58,571 nucleotides of DNA from Cristatella mucedo (taxonomy: Eukaryota > Bryozoa > Phylactolaemata > Cristatellidae). The notes under the pieces were generated by a model, which worked only from the letters and a program-made list of their open reading frames with translations, was not told the origin of the DNA and did not search any database. The stretch spans positions 1 through 58,571 of the forward strand of contig WPIO01000402.1 in the NCBI GenBank assembly GCA_009760855.2. Reading direction: 5' to 3'. Positions 12,174 through 23,797 of the stretch are shown in pieces (the first letter of the stretch is position 1; the number at the start of each line of letters is the position of its first letter). The position numbers and the translations under genes are program-made.

Positions 12174-12463
12174 ATATGTAATGTAATGTAATGTATCTCC
12201 GTCAGTAACTCCACTAAGTCATAAAGACCATGTGGGTGTTACGCAGGAGAGTTTTTTATAGCGCACTCACAGCCTAAGCGGCTTTCGGTACGCATTCGGT
12301 AGCCAACAGACTTCGTCTCACGCAACAAAGAGAAAGTGGGAAGCATAGCAGAGTCAGGAGAGCAGTTAAGGTAGTGAGTAGCATAGAAGTAGCAGTTCAG
12401 GACTGCTGAAAAAGATGTGCCATAGTCGGCAGTTGGAGAGTAGTTGTCGTTGCCTAAGAAAAT
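12174..12463 (-). mobile_element. LINE family B tail nested in LINE A
   Basis: The (ATGTA)n left end, then 'tctccgtcagtaactcc' and 'accatgtgggtgttacgc', is the complement of the family B 3' end at 18250-18550. It splits the LINE A linker between 'ctctgtctccctt' and 'accattcctatcaaag', which are adjacent in the copy at 45890. No clear target duplication is visible. This proves that LINE B moved after this LINE A copy. Confidence 0.9.
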
Positions 12464-12496
12464 TTACCATTCCTATCAAAGAATCTAGAACCGGTC

Positions 12497-13294
12497 GTGG
12501 CAGACCAGCTTAACTCGTATATCGAAACCTCACACCTTGCTACTGAGTTCCAGTCTGGCTTTAGAGCTAATCACTCCACAGAGTCAGCATTGCTTAGGGT
12601 ATACAAAGACCTATTTAGGAATGCAGACATGGGTAGAGTGTCTCTGCTTGTTTTGCTCGATCTTTCGGCAGCTTTTGACATCATCGATCACAAAGTTCTT
12701 CTAGAGCGCCTCTCATCTCACCTGGACATCACTGGCACTGCTCTGCAGTGGTTCAGGTCCTATCTCAGTAGGAGACTCCAGAGTGTTGACGTGAATGGAC
12801 AAAGATCATCTGAAGTACCTCTAAAATATGGAGTACCTCAGGGCTCTGTGCTAGGTCCGGTCCTTTTCACCATTTATACTCTCCCTCTCGCTGATGTGAT
12901 TGCCAAGCACAATCTAGGCTTTCACTTCTATGCGGATGACACTCAGTTGTGCCTTTGCTTTGATTCCTCCCAGCCTTCGAGCACCTCAAATTCTCTCCAC
13001 TCACTTGCTGCATGTACTGATGACACCCACACATGGATGGCAGCAAATTTTCTAAAACTAAATGATGATAAAACTAACTTACTAATTACGGGGAAACCCA
13101 GTGTGATTCACAAATTGGAAAGGCTGACTCTCAAAATTGGCTCTGTCAGCACATCTCCTGTCGAATCAGCTCGGAATCTAGGTGTCATATTCCAAAGCGA
13201 CCTCTCGTTAGACGGCCATATCAGCTCCACAGTCAAATCCGCCTATTTTCAGCTTCATAACATTGCTAAAAAAAATTCGGGCTTGTTTAGATAA
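12497..13294 (+). pseudogene. LINE A reverse transcriptase (frameshifted)
   Basis: This frame has 265 codons. RT blocks in order are [54 protein letters not shown] (YADD at residues 145-148) and FLKLNDDKT. The frame is lost in an A-run at 13269-13276 ('gctaaaaaaaattcgg'); the better copy at 45784 reads through as NIAKIRACLDK. The C-terminal part continues in another frame at 13263-13739. It also lost its upstream half to the nested LINE B tail. Confidence 0.9.
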
Positions 13295-13739
13295 AGATAC
13301 CACGTCCAAGTTAGTTCATGCATTCGTGACATCCCGTCTCGACTTCTGCAACTCACTGCTTACTGGCCTACCAGCATGTGCGATCAGGCGATTGCAGCTG
13401 GTGCAAAACTCTGCAGCTAGGCTTGTCTGTCGTGAGCGTCACAGTTGCCACATTATTCCACTTCTTGCTGACCTGCACTGGCTACTAGTCAAGCAATGGA
13501 TTGACTTTAAGGTTTTGTCGCTCACTTTTCTCACTTTTAGGTCACTTCATTCTTTGGCTCCAGCCCATCTCTCAGATCTACTCCCCCACCAGGCCAAGCA
13601 TCATACCCCCCATTTTTCGGAATCCAACAGTCTGGAAATACCTCGTACAAACCTCAAATCCTTTGGAGACCGTGCATTTAGTTCGTATGGCTCCCAAAGC
13701 CTGGAACTCCCTCCCGACCTGAGTCAGAACATCCCCTGA
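13263..13739 (+). pseudogene. LINE A C-terminal domain, other side of frameshift
   Basis: Continues the RT polypeptide in another frame: KLVHAFVTSRLDFCNSLLTG, RLVCRERHSCHIIPLLADLHW and LKSFGDRAFSSYG. This region follows RT in the family. No catalytic residues are known in it. Confidence 0.85.
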
Positions 13740-13797
13740 CTTGACCACATTTGAAAAGAACTTTAAAACACATCTATTTAGGACAGCATTTAGTGGG

Positions 13798-13912
13798 TAT
13801 TACTCACCATTCAATTGCATTTCCCTTTGCAGCAAATGTAAAGCACCTAGAAAGAGATTGAGTTCTCTGATTTCGCTTTATCAAGTGCATTATAATTATT
13901 ATTATTATTATT
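13798..13912 (+). mobile_element. LINE A tail nested in LINE A 3' UTR
   Basis: A 115 bp 5'-truncated family A tail (from 'attactcaccattcaattgc' to (ATT)n) interrupts the 3' UTR of the 10974 copy. It separates 'tttagtgggt' from 'gtccctgtgattcg', which are contiguous in other copies. The only shared flank is GT. Confidence 0.85.
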
Positions 13913-14161
13913 GTCCCTGTGATTCGTCCTTCATGTGCTTATGTATGCTGACACTGTGCATGCTGCCACTAATAACATTTGCATGCTGACCCTGTGCATG
14001 TCACCGCAAACCATGTTAATAATTTTGTTTGTTTATCAAGCATCATAGTACTCACCATTCAACTGCATTTCCCTTTGCAGCAAATGTAAAGCACATTGAG
14101 AGAGATTGAGTTCTCTGAGGGCTCTTTATCAAGTGCATTGTTATTATTATTATTATTATTA

Positions 14162-15100
14162 TAGAGCCATTTTTTAAGTTGTCTGTTATAGTGGTGATGA
14201 GTGTGTGTGTACTTTTTATGTGCAGGAAGAAAATAGATATAGCACTAAAGGTAATGCTCTTGCATTTAGCATGCAGAGCATCCCACTTTGTTGGAAAGCA
14301 AAATGATGCTCGGCCTTTGCACTTAATATTGCACACACTTGCATATTTAATAATGTAAATAGTTTTTTGTCATTTGTATTGTGCCCGGAGAGAAGACTAT
14401 CTCTATTCAGGTCCTGGAAGAATCGATACTACTCAAGTGCCATGCAATGTTTCATGCATACACAAGCAACTATGTATCCTGCTCGGGCCAGCATGCTAAA
14501 GCAAGCATTAATAAACTCCTGGCCACCGTTTTGTAAGACCTATAGCCATTGAAACGACTACTGACTCATGCACAGTTACTCAAGCAAAGTGCCCAAAAGC
14601 AAAAAATACAAGTTCACTCTGGCAAAGGGAAAGCTATCCGGAACAGATGCATCTGGAGTAGAGTCCAAAAGGATGCAAGGTCATTGTAGGCAGAGAATAT
14701 AGCTGGTAGAGAACTTTAGTACATATGATCTGAAGCCTCGATCGCCAACAGATTTCAATTGTATGCTAGTGACAGCCAGATGACCAAATGCCCACTGTAA
14801 GATGGTGCTAGAGCACACAGAAAGAGAAAGGAGGCCAGATAGGTAGGCTGGTTCGAATTAGATGTCCTGTAAGCCAGACTGGGGTTCTTGAACCGCTAGT
14901 AGATTGCATGTGAATGTCTTTAGCCCGGTAATGAGACATTAAAGCAACTTACATGATATCTTTTCTTAGTGATGCTCTTATTGTTAGCTCTTGTTTTATG
15001 AATAGTCATCTTTGAACTTTTGGGATTCAGAATGGAAGTGATGCATCTGAAGGCTTGCTCCCAGCCCTAAAGACCAATGTCACCCTCGGGCGACTCCTAG
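14162..15100. other. no recognisable feature
   Basis: Unique-looking sequence between two LINE copies. The short ORFs show no motif. Confidence 0.4.
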
Positions 15101-15775
15101 CATGGTGTGTACCTTTACTTGATTTCTCCGTAATACCTTCGGGTATTCCGTTGCTATCTTCGCTGTGACTATTTATGAGCTGTCCTCGGATATGCTGCAC
15201 AAAACAGTACCTGCTTAGCATAAGATGCGATGTCACCGTTAGCCGATACCTACCGGCCGGCCTTCTCCGGCTGGTCAGTGAGAACCTACCTGGATCCTGC
15301 TTTCGCCCCATCAACAGCTCGGCTATCAAACCTTCGACTCGTAAGTTTAAAGCGCTAAATAGTACTTGTTGCGGTGGTAGCCGACCCGCTGTAGCCCAGC
15401 ACGTTGTGAAACTTCGTCCCGCGGCTGTTACCAAGGTCCAATTCAAATTCGAAGAGCCAGCTTCCGCCGGGCCGGACCGGACGCAAACGGTAGAGAATAC
15501 CAGCCACTTCATCGCCGTCGCCCAGTTGTTGGACAGCCTCTTAAATTCCGCCTACTAAATGTCCGCTCGCTAAAAACCAAGGGGTTACTTATCCGCGATC
15601 AGGTGGTCCAGGAGAAGCTAGTTGCATTTCTGATTACCGAAACCTGGATGACGCCTTGTTCCAGCAGCTATACTTCCGAGACCACCCCACCCGGGTTCTC
15701 ATTCTATCAGTCCATGCGTTCTGACAAGGTTGGTGGCCGGTTGCAATTGTTGTTCGCGAATCGTTTGGCTATAAA

Positions 15776-16216
15776 ATGGGAAGTTTCTCGCATGGGTCAT
15801 CGTTTGAATCGGTTGCGATCAGTTCTTCGTCAGAGACACTGCCTCTCACCGATGCGAAATACCAACCTCCTGGCTGTCTAAACTTGTTTATAGAGGAGTT
15901 TTCAGAGTTCCTCGCTAAAATATTTGTTTGTGACAGGCCGTTACTGATTGTAGGAGACTTCAATATTCACATTGACAACCCTAGCAACAGCCAGGTCAGC
16001 TCATTTCTTGACTGTCTGGAGATTTTTGGTTTGGCCCAACATGTTAATCATAGCACCCACGTCGGTGGCCACATTCTAGGTCTCGTGATCACTAAGGATG
16101 TCCTCCCCACTGACTTTGTGGTGTGCCCACTGACCCTCTCAGATCATTGTTTGGTCTCGTTTACTGTTCCTGCTCCCTCGTATGTGCAGGGCAATGTCGA
16201 ATTTGCCACGACGTAA
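15776..16216 (+). pseudogene. LINE B endonuclease fragment
   Basis: A 146-codon frame with GDFNIHIDN, HVNHSTHVGGHILGLVI and LSDHCLVSF, the metal-binding and catalytic blocks of APE-type LINE endonucleases. Upstream blocks (TETWMTP) lie in another frame at 15603-15720. The equivalent region of the 29070 copy is one open frame, so the break here is a local lesion. Confidence 0.85.
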
Positions 16217-16426
16217 CTTACAAAGCATTAACGTAGACAAGTTTTTGAAATCTGTTTGTGATGCAGGCCTTCTTGATCTGCATTCAGACTCGACCGGCAG
16301 CCTCGATACCCTCACTGATGCTATGAACATGACACTCAGGAGTGCTCTTGACAAGCATGCTCCCGTTCGCTCTATCCGTGTTCAAAGTCGTCGAGATTCC
16401 TTTCAATTTACAAAAAACTCCTTAAG

Positions 16427-16996
16427 ATGCGCCGTGTTGAGCGCAGGCTAGAACATCGTTTCAAGAAATCGGGGTCTGAGGCAGACCTAGTCAATTTTAA
16501 AGACTTCCTTCGAGTTTACACCCGAAAGCTTAAAAAAACCAGGGCTTCTTTTTTCATTGGAAAGCTGAATTCCTGCCAGTCGGACACTAAACAGATTTAT
16601 AAGGCAGTAAACCATTTACTGGCCAATGCTGTGAGGTCTGACTCCCCAGATATTAAGGGCTCAGCCGAAAAGTTTTCAGCCTTCTTTACTGAAAAAATTG
16701 TGCACATTCGTGCCTCCATTAAGCCCCCTCCGACCAAAGCAATCGCCATTCCTCAACGTGTGACCTTTCTTACAAGGTTCTCTGATGTTTCTGCCTGTAA
16801 TGTGGCTGCCTTAATAAGGTCTAGCAAAAAGAGCTCGTCTCCTGAAGACCCTATACCTTCATCTCTGTGGTCTTCACTTGCAGACCAACTTAGCCCTGCC
16901 ATAACCAAGATTTGTAATGCTTCTTTGGGAAAAGGGTTGTCCCCAAGTCCTTCAAATCGGCAATCGTTAGACCTATTCTTAAAAAGCCTGGATTAG
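16427..16996 (+). pseudogene. LINE B linker between EN and RT
   Basis: A basic, alpha-helix-prone segment (RRLEHRFKKSGSEADLVNFKDF, interrupted here for length) followed by SPEDPIPSSLWSSLADQLSPAI at the start of the RT region. One G is missing near 16940 ('aaaagggttgtcc' against 'aaaaggggttgtcc' at 30246), which shifts the frame into [13 protein letters not shown]. Confidence 0.8.
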
Positions 16997-17106
16997 ACAC
17001 AGAGGTCCTAGCAAACTATCGTCCAGTTTCCCTTCTTCCGTTCTTATCAAAGATTTTTGAAAAAATTGTTGCTAAGCAGCTAGTTGAGCATATTGAAAAT
17101 AATGGA

Positions 17107-17718
17107 ATGACAGAAACATTTCAATCAGGTTTCAAGAGGCAGCACTCTACTGAAACTGCTCTCCTCCGTGTTAACAATGACATTCTACGTGGCAACGACG
17201 ACGGGAATGTGACTGCCCTAGCTCTGCTAGATCTGTCTGCTGCCTTCGACACCATTGATCACAAAGTTCTGCTCGAACAATTGAGAACAACGATCGGTCT
17301 GGCAGACGAAGCACTGGCGTGGTTTAAATCATACTTGTCTGATCGTGTTCAATCCGTGTCGTGTGGGGGTCAGGTCTCAGACATGAGAAGGGTCACCTGT
17401 GGAGTCCCTCAAGGGTCTGTACTTGGTCCCTTGCTGTTCTCCATTTATACGCAACCTCTGGGAAAAGTGATTAAGGCCCATGGAATAGGATATCACTTCT
17501 ATGCTGACGATACTCAGCTGTATTTGTCATTTAAACCGTCGGAATCTGCTGCAGCAACTGAGAAACTGAATGCTTGCCTTGCCGATATTCGATCCTGGAT
17601 GTCGGAAAACTTCCTGAAATTAAATGACGATAAAACCGAACTGCTGCTCATAGGACACCCTAAGCATGTAGCTGGATTAAAAGGCTTTGCTGTTCTCATA
17701 GGTGATGCCATTGTGTGA
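17107..17718 (+). pseudogene. LINE B reverse transcriptase (stop at 17716)
   Basis: RT blocks: [61 protein letters not shown] (YADD at residues 132-135) and [16 protein letters not shown]. The frame ends at TGA 17716-17718. The copy at 31030 has CGA there, so this is a CpG-to-TpG type mutation. All RT catalytic aspartates are present in this segment. Confidence 0.9.
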
Positions 17719-18556
17719 CCTTCACCACGTGCTCAAAATTTGGGTGTCGTGTTCGACAGCTGCCTCAATTTTAAAAGCTTCATTCAGAAGACTGCCTCTA
17801 CAGCTAGCCATCACATCCGATCCCTATCCAAAATTAGAAGCTGTCTCCCACAGTGGCTTGTAAAAAATTTAACTAGCTCTTTAGTTCTGTCTCGACTTGA
17901 TTATTGTTATTCCCTTTTGGCTGGGCTACCAAAGAAAGCTATTATGCCACTACAGCGGACTATGAATATGGCTGCAAGGCTGGTCTTCAAGTCCCAGAGG
18001 TTTGAGCACGTGTCACCTTTCCTGAAAGAGCTAGGATGGTTGCCGGTTGAGCAAAGGATACAGAGCTAAGTTGTTACGCTGACCCACAAGGCCCGCCACG
18101 GCTTGGCTCCTTCGTACCTAGCTGAACTGCTGCAACAGTCTCAGCCTGTTTGGCGCCCTCAGGTCCTGTGTGGACAATAAATTAGCTGTCCCATTCCTCC
18201 GCTTAAAGACAGTTGGCGACAGAAGCTTTAGCGTTGCAGGTCCTAGACTGTGGAACTCGCTTCCACAATTCTTACGCAACGACATCTACTCTCCGACTGC
18301 TGACTATGGCACATCTTTTTCAGCGGTCCTGAACTGCTACTTCTATGCTACTCACTACCTCAACTGCTCTCCTGATTCTGCTATGCTTCCCACTTTCTCT
18401 TTGTTGCGTGAGACGAAGTCTGTTGGGTACCGAATGTGTACCGAAAGCCGCTTAGGCTGTTAGTGCGCTATACAAAACTCTCCTACGTAACACCCACATG
18501 GTCTTTATGACTTTGTGGAGTTACTGACGGAGATACATTAGATTACATTACATTGC

Positions 18557-18847
18557 TTTACTGCTTGCAGACCAATAGGTTTAGTTCACATAGATTAATA
18601 AATACAGGGGTCAGCTTATCCACTGCCTCATAGGTTTAGCTGCAGGAGAGCTTATTGTCGTCTTGCAATCTACTTGCAGGGTACCATAAGGAGTGGCCTG
18701 CTGTAGCAGGCATTACTCAAACTCATTTCACAAACGACAGGTCAGTCATAAAGTTAACTCAAGGCACTAATCCAAGTGTATTCTATTTTTATTTTATCTA
18801 TCCATCTCTCACATTTTTTTTAGGCAAGGCCTTCCTTTTTTATATAA
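18557..18847. other. no recognisable feature
   Basis: A short unique interval between LINE B and a SINE. Nothing is supported. Confidence 0.4.
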
Positions 18848-18986
18848 TTAATTCGTTTGTGTAGAGCCCCAAGAGAACTTAATCTCTATTCAGTAACTTC
18901 ACATTTGCCTCGGGGCTGGAGCCCACGACCTCAGCCAGACCTTGGTCGGGGCGAGCACCTTATCTGCTGGACCAAACCAGCTCGGC
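18848..18986 (-). mobile_element. tRNA-derived SINE-1 copy
   Basis: The minus strand reads a tRNA-like head beginning GCCGAGCTGGTTTGGTCCAG. A B-box-like 'gaggtcgtgggctccagccc' follows, and then a LINE-like tail ('attaagttctcttggggctc'). It has the same architecture as 41806-41958. These are pol III promoter elements by inference. Confidence 0.8.
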
Positions 18987-19027
18987 AATGGAGGCCTTGT
19001 GCATCTTGTTTATGAGTCATTCTTCTT

Positions 19028-19128
19028 CGAATCCTAATGAGGCTCTTCTAGAATGGTTCTATTAGGCTAAAATGGCTCAGTTATTCTAGAATGGCTCTAT
19101 TTTTCTTGAATGGCTCTATTATCATTCC
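19028..19128 (+). repeat. minisatellite, about 23 bp unit
   Basis: Four imperfect units of 'ttctagaatggctctatta'-type sequence in tandem. Confidence 0.75.
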
Positions 19129-19668
19129 TAGCTTTCAGCCTATAATTTTGCTCTTGCTTGTTTGCTTGGTTTTGTGCAGTCACTGAGCAGAGTCGTCTTT
19201 CTGCACACACGACCTGCTTCCGAGGTGGCCGAGAAGAGGGTTCGAGATCGAACTGCAGCCGGCTCCCGGCATGCACGGCGCTCTACAGCAGGACATGTAG
19301 CAGGAGATGACAGTGACGAACGATCAAGTAGCCGGCATCACAGCTACTCCTCTCGGCGAGCAGTGACGAAGTAGTCCAGCACTCCCCGACTGTCCGGCCA
19401 GGCTAGCGCTCGTCAGCTGGCTAGAGTGAGTGAGTCGTACACATAAGCACTACGCCGAGCTGCGTCTCTCCCTCGAGAGACGCAGCGCGGCGGCTGTGCT
19501 GATGCCTCTGCCGTATCTTTCGGCCCCTTTGCTTGCCTCGTGTCCCGCTCCTGCTGCTGCTTTTTGGAAGTGCTTGCGTGCGTGGAGGCTGCTGCGTGGC
19601 GGCTGCTCGAATATCCTGTGCAGGCCCACGATGTCGTTGCATGCGACGCTGTCTCTATAATAATAATG

Positions 19669-19670
<2 letters not shown>

Positions 19671-19717
<47 letters not shown>

Positions 19718-19729
19718 ATATATATGTGC

Positions 19730-19797
<68 letters not shown>

Positions 19798-19798
19798 A
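19671..19798 (+). repeat. (TA)n microsatellite
   Basis: About 130 bp of alternating TA with a central GTGCGTGTG interruption. It lies upstream of the first recognised exon of the galactosyltransferase gene. Ile-Tyr repeat frames across it are artefacts. Confidence 0.95.
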
Positions 19799-19993
19799 TA
19801 AGGGAATAAGGGTTGGCGTCTGCGACCGACGTCCAGTGGTGCCAACAGGCAGCGACAGCTTCGCTTCACGACGACGGCCAGTGGTTGTGGATGCTTGTAA
19901 CTGCTCGTGGCCGGTTGTGGCTCTCGCAGCTTCTGAGGCCTGGTTGTGGTCGTTGGCTTTGCAGTGCTTCGTCGGTTGCTGCCGGCCCTGCAG

Positions 19994-21520
19994 GTCGTGC
20001 GATCAGCTGCCGCTGCCGCCCTACGCAGACGACGGCAGCTATGCTGCGCTGCCGCGCTCGTGGCCAGCGGCTCGCTCTGCGTCTGGCTGTGGGTGCTCGA
20101 CTTGCCCCCTCCTCTGCCGTGGTGGCTGCTGCAGGAGCAGGCCGACGCTGCTGATTTGCTGCGCATCGACAGGGGGGCCGCGCTGGAGCGCCGCGCCGAC
20201 GGTAAGCCGACGCCTTCACGGCTCCTGCCATCCGTCCGCGTCCGTTCGCAATGCTGCACTTTTGCCACCGCCTCGCCTTCCCCTCCACCTCTCCTCCCCC
20301 CTTCCCCCCCCCCCCCTGGAGCTGCTGACCTGCAGGACGAATGAGGCTTGTGCTAATGTGCCTGCCATCTGAGCCTAGTGGACCGACCACCGTCGGTTTT
20401 TCATCAGACTTCCGGTCAGTTTGTACCATGCATTGGCGAGTCCTCATGGATCTGCCTTTGTAGATTGGCTCTGAGCCGTCCTCGGTCTCTTGGTTCGGCC
20501 TTGACCTGAGTGAACTGCACGTGCATGCATGCTTTAGGTCTCCGCTCGCTCGCGCTGCCCTGTCGTCCATGTACTCCGGTCGTTCAGCTGTTCCTTTGAC
20601 CGGAAGCCACTAATCTTCTGGGGAACCGTGCCTCCTGTTGGTGTGGCGCCTGATGTCTAGAACCCTCTGCCAACAGACATTACGGAATCCCTTGAGCGGA
20701 TGACGTTTGAAGCAAATCTAATTTTCTTGTTGTTGCTTGCGCTTCATCCAAGTGAGTGTGGTGTGTGTGCATCGCTTTTAAGCAGATGCACCAGCTTGCG
20801 AACACACTATGACGTGATCGGCATTTTGCCCGTCGTTTGAGCCCAGCCATCACGAGCTCGGCTCACTGTATGCGTGCAATGCAGTCCCGCAGGTGCCTGC
20901 CGGCTGTACCCACCAGCTATTGCCAGCTATTGCCGCCACCATCTCGTACAGCCGCTGACAGTGGCAGCAGTAGGGGTTGCTGCACTTGTAAAGTTCTTAC
21001 GCTCCATAGTGGCAGGCATCGCTTGCCCATATCTTATCTGCCGTGCACGTGCGCACGAGCCTTGCTCACGATTGGCGGCACTTGCAGCGCTGCTGCATTG
21101 CCATGCCCTCACCTTGAAATAATTCCGATAGCACCTTGCCGTCTGTTAGACACAAGGGCACTGTGGCTTCGTTTCGCCTGTCATTTGACTCCCATTACGA
21201 GTGTGATGCCATTCTGCAGGTGCTGCCACGCTACATGCCGGCTGCACCCACAAATTGCTGCTGCCACCGCCGCACCAGCACAGCACGCCTCACTGCCAGC
21301 AGCAGCAGCGCCTGTACGCATTGCATCCACTTCGAGCACGCACACGTGCTCAGTATTCACCTCGTTGTGACCCTGTGACTGTGTGGCTCCCATTCCTCCC
21401 CCACTTTACCCATCGTGCTCCCCAAATCTCGTCAGTGCTGTAGAAGAGGCTCTCTGGCGGCCGAGTGTGTGCGTGAGCTTGGCAGTTGTTGACGGGATCT
21501 CTCTCGGCCAGCCGCTGGGC

Positions 21521-21551
<31 letters not shown>

Positions 21552-23746
21552 GGCAGTGAAGGGGCGCAGCTCTGCAGGCCTGCCGATCGTCACGTGCGCA
21601 TCATCGTTGCGCAGGCTCTCTGGTCTACCCGTCGTACCGAGACCCAGTCGTCGCTGCCCCAGTGGCTGCTGCACTGGGCAAAGCAGAGCAGCAGTCCGTG
21701 CCGCCAGCCGACCGCCTGCGAATCGTCTGCTGGATCATGACGAGCCCGGCGAACTTGCACTCGAAAGCAGCGGCCGTCAATCAGACTTGGCTGAGGCGAT
21801 GCGACGTCGGCCTGTTCATGAGCTCGGCTCGCGATCGGGACCCAGCAGTCATCGGTGAGTGGAGGGGGGCAGGGCCCCTAGACTGCTTCTGCTTCTGCCG
21901 CCTCTGTTTTCGTTAAGAGTTGTGCTCCGGCTGACCGGTGCAAAAATGGCAGCTTTTTGAGTTGGTCTGCTTTGCATGGCCTTTTTGAACCGATCTCCTT
22001 GCCCGCCCATCATCCCTCCTCACCCCACCCCCCATTCCATACGATCGGCTCGCCCTGTCGAGTCCTGTGTTGGCGAAGTGACTTGCGCTTCCGATCTGCT
22101 TGCCAGCGCTCGACTGCGCAAAGTTCGAGGAGCGCGATGCAGCAGCTGCTGCCGCCCGTACGTTTTCTTCTCGCGTAAAGATATCGTCTCTCGAGAGGGT
22201 CGTTGGCGCTTGCCGTTCAAGACGATGAAGGCCTTTAAGTACGTCTACGACCACCATTTTCACGATGGCGACTGGTTCCTTAAGGCAGACGACGACACGT
22301 ACTTGGTAATGGAAAACCTGCGCCTCATGCTGTCGGCACACCGGCCCGACGAGGCCGTCTACTTTGGGCACCGCTTCAAGCCGCACGTGTACCCTCAGGG
22401 ATATGCCAGTGGCGGTGAGTCTCGGCCGCGGGCAACTGCAGCTCGCTGGCTCGATCGACCGAGGCGGCCCCATGCGGCGGCGGCGCCTTTTTCCTTGCCA
22501 CACCGCCGCCGCGGTGGTTGAAGCAAACGCATCGCTTGATTTTGCTCGCAGGCTCGAAATGCGCTCGAGTTTGCCAATCCCTCCTCCCAGCTCATCCTGC
22601 TGCTAACGAGCTGACCTCAGAGAGGGCAAGGGGCCTTGGCCGGGACTGGCTGCTTTGCAGAGCGTCTTTGGCGCAGCCCAACAACGCTGACCATCGTCGC
22701 CCCGGCACCGTTTTCAGGGGCCGGCTACGTGCTGAGCAAGCAGGCGCTGTTCCGCTTTGCCGAGTTCGGCTACAAGGTCCCCGGCGTGTGCAACGTCGAC
22801 GACTCGAACGAGGACGTGGTGCTGGGCACGTGCCTGCAGAACCTCAATGTGCGCCTGGCCGACTCGCGAGACGACCGCAGCCGAAACCGCTTTCACGCTT
22901 ATCACATCGCCGAGCACCTGAGCGGACAAATGGGTCCCTTGTATCAGCATTACGACTGGTACGACGCAGCATCAGTGAGTGTCGCCTCACCCCCCCCCCC
23001 CGGCGTGCTCTCGAGCCCTGTGCGGCTGCTGGCGCTCTCGAACCCGGCAGCTCTTGATTGTCGGTTGGCGAGCGCCGGGGGGGGGGGTCTGCGCGGAGCT
23101 GCTGCTCAGTGTCCGTCCGGCGACCGAAATCTAAAATCTAGCAGCTTCATCGAGGTGCGCCAAGCGAATGGGGGGGTCCGACCCACGGTTCCACTGCCCC
23201 GAGAGCCGTGTGGGGCCCTACAGTGTCATTCATCCAGCTGCTGCTGCAGCTGCCGGTGGTGACTGGATTAAAAGCCGGCCGTCAGGTCGCAAGAGCTTGC
23301 AGTCAGTGCCAAGCTGTCAGTTCCCTTGCCTTAGGGGGAGCTGTCTGATGCCTACTGATGTTCCCTCTTGCCCCAAAGGGGCATTCACTCCACCGCCAAA
23401 ACGGCGACACCGCTCAGGTGTCTGCGTTCAGCTAAGGTCCCTATCGATCGATGTTTTTAAATATCCCATTACCTCAACAAACTGCAATCCGTGTCGATTT
23501 TGAAATTCAATTTCAATTTTGAATGTTGATTTTTGAGTACCCGTCTGCTGCTGGGTGCATGACCTTCTTCACAGGAAGAAGGAATCTTGAAGCAGAATTT
23601 CAAATGGTCAGCACGCCTTTCTACGCCTAGGCACTGCTGACGTTCTCTAATCCAACATGGATTCTCTGGAATTTCTGCACGCAGGCACGATGCTATATAT
23701 AGGAGCTGCATTTCGTTGCAGACCGAATCTGGGGGAGGAGGAGGAA

Positions 23747-23797
<51 letters not shown>

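Larger units (their letters stand above)
10974..14161 (+). mobile_element. LINE family A, long copy with EN and RT remnants
   Basis: This is the longest family A copy in the window. The C-terminal part of an APE-type endonuclease is at 11134-11320 (HVHGPTHIKGHTLDQIF, then LSDHTQISF). A linker follows, then RT at 12497-13294 and the C-terminal region at 13263-13739. The 3' UTR and the terminal hairpin with (ATT)n run to 14161. The copy has lost its 5' end and carries frameshifts. It is interrupted by a minus-strand LINE B tail (12174-12463) and by a short family A tail (13798-13912). L2-clade membership is inferred from domain order and the hairpin/microsatellite tail. Confidence 0.9.
15175..18556 (+). 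mobile_element. LINE family B, long copy B1
   Basis: A near-complete non-LTR element, with an approximate 5' limit. Order: a GC-rich 5' region with a 127-codon frame (15175-15558), an APE-type endonuclease from 'LNVRSLKTKG' at about 15550 (TETWMTP, GDFNIHIDN, HVNHSTHVGGHILGLVI, LSDHCLVSF), a basic linker, RT (17107-17718), a C-terminal domain (17740-18463) and a 3' UTR ending in imperfect (ACATT)n at 18535-18553. Several single-base lesions break the ORF. It is very close in sequence to the copy at 29051-31864, implying recent activity. Confidence 0.9.

Noticed and set aside
15027-15512. 161-codon minus-strand frame at the LINE B 5' end
   Set aside because: It opposes the LINE B 5' region and has no recognised motif. 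Shadow frame.
19450-20268. 272-codon minus-strand frame crossing the (TA)n tract
   Set aside because: It runs through the dinucleotide repeat (Ile-Tyr repeats) and opposes the real exon at 19994-20201.
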